Made by a program: the position numbers and the translations under genes. From the NCBI GenBank assembly GCA_022495995.1, contig JAFEMH010001360.1:124001-188000 (forward strand): 64,000 nt of DNA. The letters run 5' to 3'. Source of the stretch: Adenophora triphylla var. japonica. Lineage: Eukaryota; Streptophyta; Magnoliopsida; Asterales; Campanulaceae. Below, one piece after another: positions 55,513-64,000 of the stretch (the stretch's first letter is position 1; each line of letters starts with the position of its first letter). A model generated the notes under the pieces. The model was not told the DNA's origin, made no database searches, and saw only the letters and a program-made list of their open reading frames with translations.

Positions 55513-57612
55513 ATGGCTTTTGATCCTGCAAATCCAAATCAAAAACGTCTTCCTGTTTTAGATGGTTCGAATTATGCATATTGGAAAATTCGCCTTCGCT
55601 CGCATATCAAATCAATTGATCTTCGAGCATGGCGATCTATAGTTCATGGGTACTCTCTTCCACTCTTACCTCCTGATGAGGATGGTGATGTTCAGGTTAA
55701 ACCTGAAGGTGAGTGGACGAATGAAGAGATCACTCTAGCTAACTATAATGAGAAAGCTCTTAATGCTATCTTTGAGTGGGTTGACATGCATATTTTTAAA
55801 CTTATTCAAAATAGTTCCACAGCTCAAGAAGCTTGGGATATTTTACAAAGGTTTTGTGAAGGTGATTCTAGTGTGCGTGAAAACAAACTCAGAGGTCTTA
55901 CTGGCAAATTTGAAAGGTTGAGAATGGGTGAAAGTGATACCATTTCCTCTTATTTTGAAAAACTATTTGACATTGCTAATGAGTGTCAACTTTTAGGTGA
56001 ACCTTTTACAAACAAACAATTGGTTTCAAAGGCTATTAGAACTCTCCCTGAGCGTTTTAATATAAAAGTTTCATCTATAGAAGAGGCTCACAATCTTTCT
56101 ACAATGGATATCAATTCCTTAATGAGCATTTTAAAAAATTTTGAGTCAAACCTTGCCGAGCAAAGTGAAGCTTCTAAGGGCAAGAGTGTTGCATTAAAAG
56201 TTCAATCCTCTAGTGGTTCAACTAATGAGGATGACGAAATTTTTGAGGAATTAGGTGAAGATGCCAGTGTTGCCTTACTTACCAGGAAATATAACTCAAT
56301 GGTGAGAAAATTTAACAAAGAAAATGTGCAGGTAAAGGCTAAAGAGCAACAAGCCAAGGTGTACAATTCAATGCCCAAGAGGACATTTCCATCTACTCAG
56401 AAAGGTGGTCCCATAAGGAGAGCATCATCAGATCAATCCAGATCTGATCCAAAATACCTTGAATCAATCCAATGTCATGCTTGCTCTGGATGGGGTCATT
56501 ACTCAAATGAGTGTGCTAACACTCTAAGGAAGATGGGAAAGAACCTATGGGTTTCTCTCAGTGACAATGAGGATGAGGAGACCAATCAATCTGAAGATTC
56601 AGATCAAACAGCAATGGTGGTCACAAACTGTGACTCGGATTCTGTCAGTGATACCCCAGGTGACATCCAAAATGGGATAGCACCTGAGATATCATCCAAC
56701 AGGTATACAGATTTAAATTTGATAAATGCTGTTTGTTTTGTGGGTTCTGTTAACATGGATGCAGGTTGTTCACAAGATGAGAAGGAGTTCAGCAAGGATG
56801 AACTCATTTGTGGTCTTAAGAACCTTTGCAAAGAATTGGTGGATGAATGGAAGAAAGAGAACAAGAAGGTGATCTCTCTGTCCAAAGAGGTTCAAGACCT
56901 AACTGATGGCTTGACTAGATTGGAAGTTCAACTCACAAAGAAGGATGTGGAGCTGGACAAAGTCAAGAGCAAACTTACTCTTGCCGAGACAACATTCAAG
57001 AAACTCAATACGAGTTCTACCAAGTTAGATGCAATTCTTGGGTTGTCCAAACCACTCAAGGCAGGTATGGGTTTTCAAGAGTCTTTAAATGCTATTACAT
57101 CTACTTTGTCTAATACAGAAGATAAGTTAATTTTTGTTAAAGAAAGAGATCATGTTGAACCAATATCTTCTGATAAGACTTCTGACAAGGTAAAAATATG
57201 TAACTACTGTTACTCTACTGGACATTTGAAAATTGATTGTAAAACTCTTCTAAAGAAACAGTCCAGTTCCTGTGTGATACCTGAAGTGTTGCCTAGCACG
57301 TCAGATATCACCTACAGTCAGAAGAAGAATTATCAAAGTAGGAAAGTATGGAAACCTAAGTCTAACCTGATATGTGATGTTGTATGCACTGCCTTAAAAA
57401 CTAATGTTGAAGGTTCATGGTATTTTGATAGTGGTTGTTCTCGTCATATGACTGGAACAAAAATATTTTTAAAGGAATATGAACCTATTCAAGGTGGTAG
57501 TGTAACATATGGTGGTGGTGGCAAGAGTAATATAGTAGGAAAAGGCGTATTAAATGTACCTGGATTTCCTGCTTTGAAAAATGTTTTGCATGTTGATGGG
57601 ACTGGTAACTAA
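55513..57612 (+). pseudogene. Sirevirus gag and protease, long open part (700 codons)
   Basis: Starts at the first methionine after the primer site; the frame extends upstream but that part is leader. Residues 1-230 are the Copia gag core ('LDGSNYAYWKIRLRSHI', 'AWDILQRFCEGDSSVRENKL', 'MSILKNFESNL'). Zinc knuckle 1 is CHACSGWGHYSNEC (about residue 322) and knuckle 2 CNYCYSTGHLKIDC (about residue 564), with a coiled-coil-like Lys/Glu/Leu stretch between. The protease motif WYFDSGCSRHMTG is at about residue 636. A frameshift ends the frame soon after the protease start, so polyprotein continuity is lost. Confidence 0.9.
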
Positions 57613-57674
57613 TTTAATTAGTATTAGCCAAATTTGTGATGACAACCTTGAAGTAAAATTCAATAAAAACACTT

Positions 57675-58667
57675 GTGAAGTTTTTTATTGTACCAATAAC
57701 TCGTGTTATGACCGGTACTAGGTCAAGTAATAACCGTTATCTTGTTGAGGATAAACAAGTGTGTCATTCTGTGAGGGTTGATGATGCTACCTTATGGCAT
57801 CAAAAGTTGGGTCATGTCCATTTTCGTAACATTGTGAAACTCATTAATGCTGAAGCTATAAGAGGTATACCTAGTCTGGACATTAGTACAAAAATCATAT
57901 GTGAAGATTGTTTAAAAGGTAAACAAACACGTGCTACCCATAGTGCTACCCAACATAATGAGGAGTATTCTGGGACAACGCACTGTTTTCAATTAATGCA
58001 TATGGATTTAATGGGTCCAAATGAGGTAGACAGTTTAGGAGGTAAGAAATATACTTTTGTAATAGTTGATGATTTTTCTAGATTTACTTGGGTATATTTT
58101 TTAAAAGAAAAATCGAAACTTTTGAAAAGTTTAAAGTCTTACATGCTAAAATCAAAAACATGTTTTCTCGCTCTTATCATGCGAATAAGGTCTGATCATG
58201 GAACGGAGTTTGATAATTCATTGTTCTTTACTTTTTGTGAATTAAAAGGAATTAAACATGAGTTTTCTGCTCCCAAAACACCTCAACAAAATGGGGTGGC
58301 TGAAAGGAAAAATAGGACCTTACTTGAGATGGCACGTGTGATGTTGTTTTCAAAAAGAATTTCAAAAAGATTTTGGGCTGAGGCCATAAACACAGCTTGT
58401 CACACGGCCAATAGGGTTTTTCTAAGACCTGATACTAGAATGACACCTTATGAAATTTTGAATGGTAGGATACCAAAGGTTCATTATTTTCATACTTTTG
58501 GGTGTGTGTGTTATGGTCTAAATGATCGGGATTACTTAGCTAAATTTGACTCTAAAAGTGATAAGGCTATATTTCTTGGGTATGCTCAGGACAGTCGAGC
58601 ATATAGGGTTTATAACCTTAGGTTAAAAACCATTCAGAATCAATTAACGTTGTTTTTGATGATTTAG
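57675..58667 (+). pseudogene. Sirevirus integrase
   Basis: Frame of 330 codons in a register different from gag. Pre-integrase zinc motif: 'LWHQKLGHVHF' then 'CEDCLKGKQTRA' (HHCC). Catalytic D, D, E seen in 'MHMDLMGPNE', 'IRSDHGTEFDNS' and 'NGVAERKNRTLLEMARVM'. The C-terminal part has 'FWAEAINTACHTANRVFLRP' and 'FGCVCYGLNDRDYLAKFDSK'. It inserts element DNA into the genome. It ends by frameshift; the next ~15 codons continue in another frame. Confidence 0.9.
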
Positions 58668-59033
58668 CAAGTGTTACAGTGATGGAGTACAGGAATCTCC
58701 ATTAATATTGCCGGAAGAACTGGAGAATCAAAATCAAGTAAGTGATACCCTGTGTGCCGGCCAAAGTGTTGCCACCGATGGGATAGCATCTCCGGTATCA
58801 CCCAAGACCAATCCAAAGAATCGAAAAGGATGAACAGTCGGATGATGATCATGTGCATGAAGACTTGAGAAGGGATCCACCGCCTAGGATCAAAAGAGAC
58901 CATCGTTCCTCTCAAATTATTGGAGAAGCTAGTGAAGGGGTACAAACAAGGAACAAAGGACATTTTAGTGACCGTGAAATGGCAAGGTATGTGTGTATGT
59001 CCACCACATACCACAAGGTAAAATATTCCTGTT
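58668..59033 (+). pseudogene. Sirevirus IN-RT linker, broken
   Basis: The 58853-59047 frame keeps 'RDHRSSQIIGEASEGVQTR', the conserved SIRE segment before RT. Stops and frame changes lie on both sides. Confidence 0.7.
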
Positions 59034-60265
59034 TTGTCTCTTCTTGAGAACCCAAAAATATTTCAAGCCTTAAAAGATAATTTTTGGATACAAGCCATGC
59101 AAGAGGAACTTGACCAATTTGCTCGTAATGAAGTTTGGTGTTTAGTACCACGTCCTAGTAATACAAATGTTATTGGTACTAAATGGATTTTCAAAAACAA
59201 ATCGATGAGCAAGGAAATATTGTTAGGAACAAAGCTCGTCTCGTAGCACAAGGTTACACCCAAATTGAAGGTGTTGACTTTGATGAGACCTTTGCTCCCG
59301 TTGCTAGAATAGAATCCATAAGACTCCTCTTGGCTATAGCTTGTTTTCTAAAAATTACTTTGTTTCAAATGGATGTTAAAGCCGCCTTTTTAAATGGTTA
59401 TTTAAAAGAAGAAGTTTTTGTTGAACAACCAAAAGGATTTGAAGATCCTAATCTACCAAACCATGTATATAGACTTGATAAAGCTTTATATGGCTTGAAA
59501 CAAGCTCCACGTGCATGGTATGGTCGCTTAACCTCTTTCTTACTTGAATATGGATTCACAAGAGGTGAAGTAGATAGGACCTTATTTATCCTAAGGCATG
59601 GCAAAGAAATAGTCATTGTTCAAATCTATGTTGATGACATAGTCTATGGCTCTACTTCTCAAACGTGTTTAAAAGATTTTGTAGAGGCTATGACATCAAC
59701 ATTTGAAATGAGCATGATTGGAGAGTTAACATTCTTTCTAGGCTTGCAGGTGAAACAATCAAATGAAGGAATATTCATTTCACAAAGCAAGTATGCAAAG
59801 AGCCTAGTAAAAAGGTTTGGGTTGGAAGGAGCAAAAAGTTCAAAAATCCCCATGTGTTCTTCTCTCAAACTTGGTAGAGATCAAGTAGGTGAGGATGTTG
59901 ATCCTACTCTTTATCGTTCAATGATAGGTAGCCTTCTCTATCTCACTTCTAGTCGTCCTGATATCATGTTCAGCGTGTGTGTTTGTGCACGTTATCAAGC
60001 CAATCCTAAAGTCTCTCACCTTAATTCTGTCAAAAAGATAATTAAATATGTTTCAGGAACAAGTGAATTAGGAATTTGGTTTAGTAAGGATACTAATACC
60101 AATTTGGTTGGCTTTAGTGACTCGGATTGGGCAGGGGATATGGATGATAGGAAGAGTACTAGTGGGGGGTGTTTTTACTTGGGCAACAATTTAGTTTCAT
60201 GGTATAGTCGTAAACAAAATTGTGTTTCTCTCTCCACAGTGAGTCCGAGTATGTGGCACCGGTAG
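59034..60265 (+). pseudogene. Sirevirus reverse transcriptase and RNase H
   Basis: 59034-59215 gives 'WIQAMQEELDQFARNEVW' and '[12 protein letters not shown]'. A frame change near 59200 leads to 59183-60265 with '[30 protein letters not shown]', '[20 protein letters not shown]', '[12 protein letters not shown]', the catalytic [13 protein letters not shown], and '[20 protein letters not shown]'. RNase H starts with '[21 protein letters not shown]' (first catalytic Asp). A single-base loss near 60240 ends the frame. Confidence 0.9.
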
Positions 60266-60580
60266 TTGTTGTTCACAACTTATTTGGCTAAAACATATGT
60301 TAGATGACTATGGCCTAGAGAGTAATTCTTTGACTATGTACTGTGATAACCTGAGTGCTATCAACATTTCAAAAAACCCAGTTCAACATTCCCGTACCAA
60401 ACACATTGACATACGTCATCATTTTCTTAGAGATATGGTAGATAAAGGCCTAATTAATATTGATCATATTGATACTAAGTATCAACCGGCCGACATCTTT
60501 ACGAGGCCTTAGACCACGAGAGATTTTCTAGTTTGAAAAGATCTCTTGGTCTTTGTAATCTCCGAGTCTGTTCGTCTGTG
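60266..60580 (+). pseudogene. Sirevirus RNase H C-terminal part
   Basis: The 60297-60512 frame has 'YCDNLSAINISKNPVQHSRTKHIDIRHHF' and 'KYQPADIFTRP', standard Copia RNase H C-terminal landmarks including the catalytic Asp of YCDN. A premature stop follows; further pol residues are readable to about 60570 in another frame. Confidence 0.85.
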
Positions 60581-61844
60581 CTACCCCTGTGATGTTGTCA
60601 CTTAGGGTAACACTTGTATATTAGTGTATTTTTTTCTTCTTTCTTTGCTTATTTACTTAAAAAAAAAAAATACTGTATTATTTGGTTAAATCTAGCTAGC
60701 TTAGTTCTAGCTATGGCACATGCCGACCTTTTGTTATGGTAGGTTATTATTTAGGTTAGCACGTCTGATATCATTCCCCTTCATATGCTTAAAGTGACAA
60801 AGTCACTAATATTTTCTTTTTGATAAATAAAAGACAAAGGCATTTATCCATACTATTCTCTCGAGCTCGGGGCACGGTGTTCGCTGCAACGATGTACTCT
60901 TGCCAATGAGAAGGTATGAGGTGATTTATGCTAAGTATTAGGGACATGGAGTTCGCTACTACAGTGTACCCTACTTGAAAGGCATAGATCACTTGGTCTC
61001 TACACTTGAAATATAACTTGAAGCACGGAGCTCGTTACTACGATGCTTTCTTGTTTAAAGAAGTGTATTGAGACGTGTTTAACAAGCAATGTACTTAAAA
61101 AATTATATATAGGCATATAATGCCTAAAGTGCATGAAAAATGCTCAGCTTGTTATGCCTCAAGTGTTTGAAACTGAAAAAATATTTATCAAGGGGTTTTT
61201 ATCATATGTGTTATCCTACGTGTTACCATCATTGCCTTAACACATTAGTGTGTGCTATATTAGTTTTTTATTTTCTTATTTTCGAAATATTGTTGATTAA
61301 TTTCTCAAAATCTGAAAGTCTTTTTAATTAAAGAGTTTACGATTTTGAAAACGTCTTCAACAAGTTTTCTTTATTTTTTGTAAACTTAATTAAGTAACTA
61401 ACCCTTATTTATTTAATTTGTGCATATAATGTTTTGGGCTTAGTTACAAATTATTTAGTTTACTTATTTTTTGTTTTTTTACGTTTTTACTTAAAAAAAA
61501 AAAAAAAATTTTTTTTTCTTTCATTTTTTAAATGTTGCAACCGTGTTTTGTTTTCAAGTTGGTAAAGGGTTTAATAAAAGGTGTGGTTAGGGTTTGTTTT
61601 AAAAATGAGTGGATAGGGATTAGTTAGAGTATTAATAGGGTTTTAGTTTAGATAGGACTTTTAATGTCAAATCAATTTAATTTTTTGTTCCCTATCTAAC
61701 TCCTTCTCCTATTTTCACTCTCCCTCTTCCTATTTTCTCTCTCTATCCGTTACCGTCTCTCCCCTTTTAAACCCTCGTTCCAACGCCTTCTTCTCTCCCA
61801 AAATCCTAGGTCAAAATACGTTCCAAAAAATCCCTCAAATCTCC
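60581..61844 (+). other. Sirevirus region between pol and the envelope-like frame
   Basis: Non-coding. Contains the conserved block at 60793-61050, an A-run followed by a T-run near 61493-61518, and pyrimidine-rich sequence at 61690-61800 that could be a splice-acceptor or leader region before the 61845 start. Confidence 0.6.
60793..61050 (+). promoter_or_regulatory. Conserved non-coding block with three GCACGG...ACGATG motifs
   Basis: Hairpin GTGACAAAGTCAC (60795-60807), then motif 1 CTCGGGGCACGGTGTTCGCT (60866) ending ACGATG, motif 2 CTAAGTATTAGGGACATGG (60931) ending CTACTTGAAAGG, and motif 3 GCACGGAGCTCGTTACTACG (61023) ending ATGC. The first two and the hairpin match the Athila element at 32240-32061 in order and approximate spacing. 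Confidence 0.6.
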
Positions 61845-62357
61845 ATGGCATCTCCATCCAATACCAATGCCGAACCATCTCACACGGACCAAATGGACAT
61901 CTCACCTAGCATTGCTCCTTCCATGGCATCTCGCGTGGCCATGAAAACTTCCCCAATGATCACTCCAAGCTCTTCTCCACCAACAATGGCGATTGTTCCT
62001 ACCTCTGGCCCCAATGCCTCGTTTGATCAAGGCATTCCTAAGGTGACTCTCATCCCTACCGAGCCAAAAAGGAAGAGGAAAGCCCCAACTGCCAAGCTGT
62101 CTCCCCAAATCGCAAAAAGGAGGTCTTCCAACCGCATTAGATCAATCAAGTCCAAGGCAACTTCAAATACCTCTCTTGATCCAGTTGAAGTCTCAGAAAG
62201 CTCTATTGATGTGTCCTCACCCCATGTGAGTGATGAGAACTTTGAAGCAAACAAGGAAAAGGAGCCTTCTGTGGACTCTTTTGATGCTTGGGTAGATGGT
62301 GATGAAGAGGAGACTCTCTACGATTTTCGGAAAAAGAAGGCCAAGGGCAAAGCGTGA
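61845..62357 (+). pseudogene. Sirevirus downstream frame, N-terminal low-complexity part
   Basis: 170 codons from a methionine: Ser/Pro/Thr-rich first 75 residues, then a basic cluster with 'PKRKRKAP' and 'IAKRRSSNR', which looks like a nuclear-localisation signal, then an acidic Ser/Asp/Glu-rich part ending with Lys. It lies where SIRE elements carry the envelope-like gene. I see no signal peptide or membrane segment here. It ends by a stop; the related domain follows after a frame change. Confidence 0.6.
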
Positions 62358-62399
62358 GTGCTACCAGAAGTGCTAGCAAGAAGAGGATATCATGCGAGG

Positions 62400-63110
62400 T
62401 AACACTTGCCCCCTCTTACGTTCCTAAACATTCCTCTAGTGATAATTACGGGTGATGAGGTTACTCAAAGCGAAGAGGATAAAGCTTTTCCAAAACCTTT
62501 TCTTACTTTGGAGTATTATAAAAAGGAAAATATGGAACTTTGGTTGAATAGTCTAAGTAAGAGAATTTTAAAGAGAAGCACATTGATGAGGGTCGATTGG
62601 AAAAGGAAGGAGTGGTTCGGTTTTTAAGGACGGGAATTTTATTAATGCTAATAATCATGCATCGGTTTTTGTTGAGAGTGTTATTCGCAATTTCTTTGCC
62701 AATTTGCATGCTCATTTGGATGATGAAGGGTCTGCTAAATATGGAAAAGTGTTTGTTAGGGGAAGAGTCTATTCTTTTACTCACTGCCTTACGATTAACA
62801 AAGTTTTAGGCCTCCCTAATGTAGATGATGAGAGCATTAGGGTCAATAGAGATGAAATGGTAAAATTTCTCACTCACAACAAGCTGAGTCTTGGCCTTTG
62901 AAAGAGAAACTTCATGCTTCTAGATTATCTTCTCTCTATTACGTACTACACAAAGCTGTGCATCTTCAATTGGCTTCCTACAACTAATGAACCTATTGTG
63001 ACTTTGGAGCATGCGAATGTGTTGTATAGATTGGGTAAAAATTTAAGGATTAACTTTGGAAGATTAGTGTTTAAACACTTAGCTTCATGGGGTAGAAAAA
63101 GGAAGTGAAC
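62400..63110 (+). pseudogene. Envelope-like / 'putative plant transposon protein' domain, broken
   Basis: Fragments in three frames. At 62704-62901 'AKYGKVFVRGRVYSFTH' and 'INKVLGLPNVDDES' match the pattern of the domain found in the downstream gene of Sireviruses and in Athila elements (a region of V-RG, then I---LGL). 62914-63108 continues with 'HANVLYRLGKNLRINFGRL'. Stops and frameshifts separate the pieces. Whether this family is a true envelope protein is not settled; call it envelope-like only. Confidence 0.6.
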
Positions 63111-64000
63111 ATTAGCTTTTTCCCTTATCCTTCTCTAATCTTCAAAGTTTTGGTATTTCAATCCTTGCCCATTGAAGCCTCGATGTTTTTATCACTGAAC
63201 ACGAGTACTATACCATTGATCAACAACCGAAAAAGGGTAAAAGGTATACTAAAGATCTTCCTTGGAACAAATGCGATGAAATAACCCCTGCTCCTCCCGG
63301 TGCTATCTCACGTGATACCCCAAGTGCTTCCCAGGTGTTGCCCCTCATACTTTTGCATGAAGGATGCTGCAAGTATTACGAACAACATGATGAATCTTTT
63401 GGGCAACTCTGGACCATCTATCCCAAAGGCTACGGTTCTCAACTTCCTGCACAAAGCAATCAAGTGCAATAGGAGAACTTCTTTGAGGGATGGGCTAAGC
63501 AAGCGGAGTAACGGATGCTTTTATTGATGAAATTTCTTCCCAAACGGGGAGGATCTGCTGCTTCTTTGGAACTTCGGAGGTGGTGCTACTGCGGGTGCTA
63601 CCACCGATGCTTGGCCCAAGTGATGGTGGAAGTGATAGGGAAGGAGATCAGGAGGAAGGAGAGGAAGAAGAGGAGTTTGAAGAAGAAGAAAGCTGAACCT
63701 TAAGGTTGATAAACCTGAAGGTTTATGTTGCCGCTATCATATGGGTGACTATTTTTGTGGTGGTCCTACAAACAATGTTTTTATTTTGGTGATGTGGTGG
63801 TTCCTTAAACAATTTACTTTTATTTTGTTTATATTTGCTAAAACACTTTAGTGGTTTGTTAAATAACTTAATCTGCTAGGATGTTTTTTTTGCTAATTTT
63901 GGATGATATTTTGCTACAATGGTTATGGTTTTTAATGGTTACTTAGTTTATTTCGAAAACTTTTTAAAAGTTTGAAATAAATTAGTTTATTATGATAAAT
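63111..64000 (+). other. Rest of the Sirevirus 3' region
   Basis: Short frames to about 63700; 63630-63695 is strongly purine-rich on the plus strand and could include a plus-strand priming tract, of which Sireviruses are known to have several. The last 300 bp are AT-rich. No LTR copy is seen before the edge. Confidence 0.45.

Larger units (their letters stand above)
54770..64000 (+). mobile_element. Sirevirus (SIRE-lineage Copia) retrotransposon, runs off the window
   Basis: Plus-strand order: LTR, initiator-Met primer site (55462), gag with two zinc knuckles, protease, integrase, RT, RNase H, a long non-coding segment and a broken envelope-like region. Gag structure, 'KVDRTLF'-like RT landmarks (here EVDRTLF) and a gene after pol identify the SIRE lineage. 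At least five frameshifts in pol and several in the downstream region make it inactive. The 3' LTR is outside the window. Confidence 0.85.

Overview
The window is a block of plant nuclear DNA, almost certainly a eudicot, made almost entirely of transposable elements. I recognise no intact host gene, tRNA or rRNA gene. The evidence for a plant is the set of families seen together: Ty1/Copia elements including a Sirevirus (SIRE), Ty3/Gypsy elements of the Athila and Tat lineages, a CACTA element with subterminal 'agcgacgg' repeats, a Mutator-like element, Stowaway MITEs with 'CTCCCTCCGT' ends, a hAT MITE and a tRNA-derived SINE. Calls rest on reading by eye; no alignment or database search was run.

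Layout. 1-12071: AT-rich non-coding DNA with a decayed minus-strand LTR element (LTR-like ends at 376, 8395 and 9666, the last two inside a ~1.27 kb tandem duplication), a 1,040-bp TRIM-like element with a 5-bp target duplication, and a 1.85-kb Stowaway enclosing a 1.58-kb foldback. 12072-28138: one minus-strand Copia element (target duplication TGACA) opened by a ~10 kb non-autonomous CACTA element, by a truncated Tat LTR and by an LTR-like piece next to its primer site. The CACTA is filled with two different tandem arrays of nearly equal period (~168 bp) and carries a probable captured gene fragment. 28955-37296: a Mutator-like element with ~200-bp terminal inverted repeats, whose right repeat is split by a young Athila-type element with 1,570-bp LTRs that carries gag and protease but no reverse transcriptase or integrase. 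38799-43742: a Stowaway MITE, a decayed minus-strand Copia with a hAT MITE inside and a SINE in one LTR, and another Stowaway. 44630-49423: the 3' part of a plus-strand Tat element with a ~71-bp tandem array, an LTR, and a primer site beyond the LTR. 49424-54761: a 3'-truncated minus-strand Tat element with its 5' LTR. About 54770-64000: a plus-strand Sirevirus with gag, protease, integrase, RT and RNase H split by frameshifts, followed by a broken envelope-like region that runs to the window edge.

The order of insertion is readable: Copia before CACTA and the Tat LTR; Mutator-like element before Athila; Copia LTR before SINE. The observation I rank highest is a ~190-nt non-coding block shared by the 3' part of the Athila element (Ty3 superfamily) and the 3' part of the Sirevirus (Ty1 superfamily), with a small hairpin and repeated GCACGG...ACGATG motifs. 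Next come a paired hairpin/purine-tract cassette inside the Athila element, and a higher-order array with telo-box motifs inside the CACTA element.
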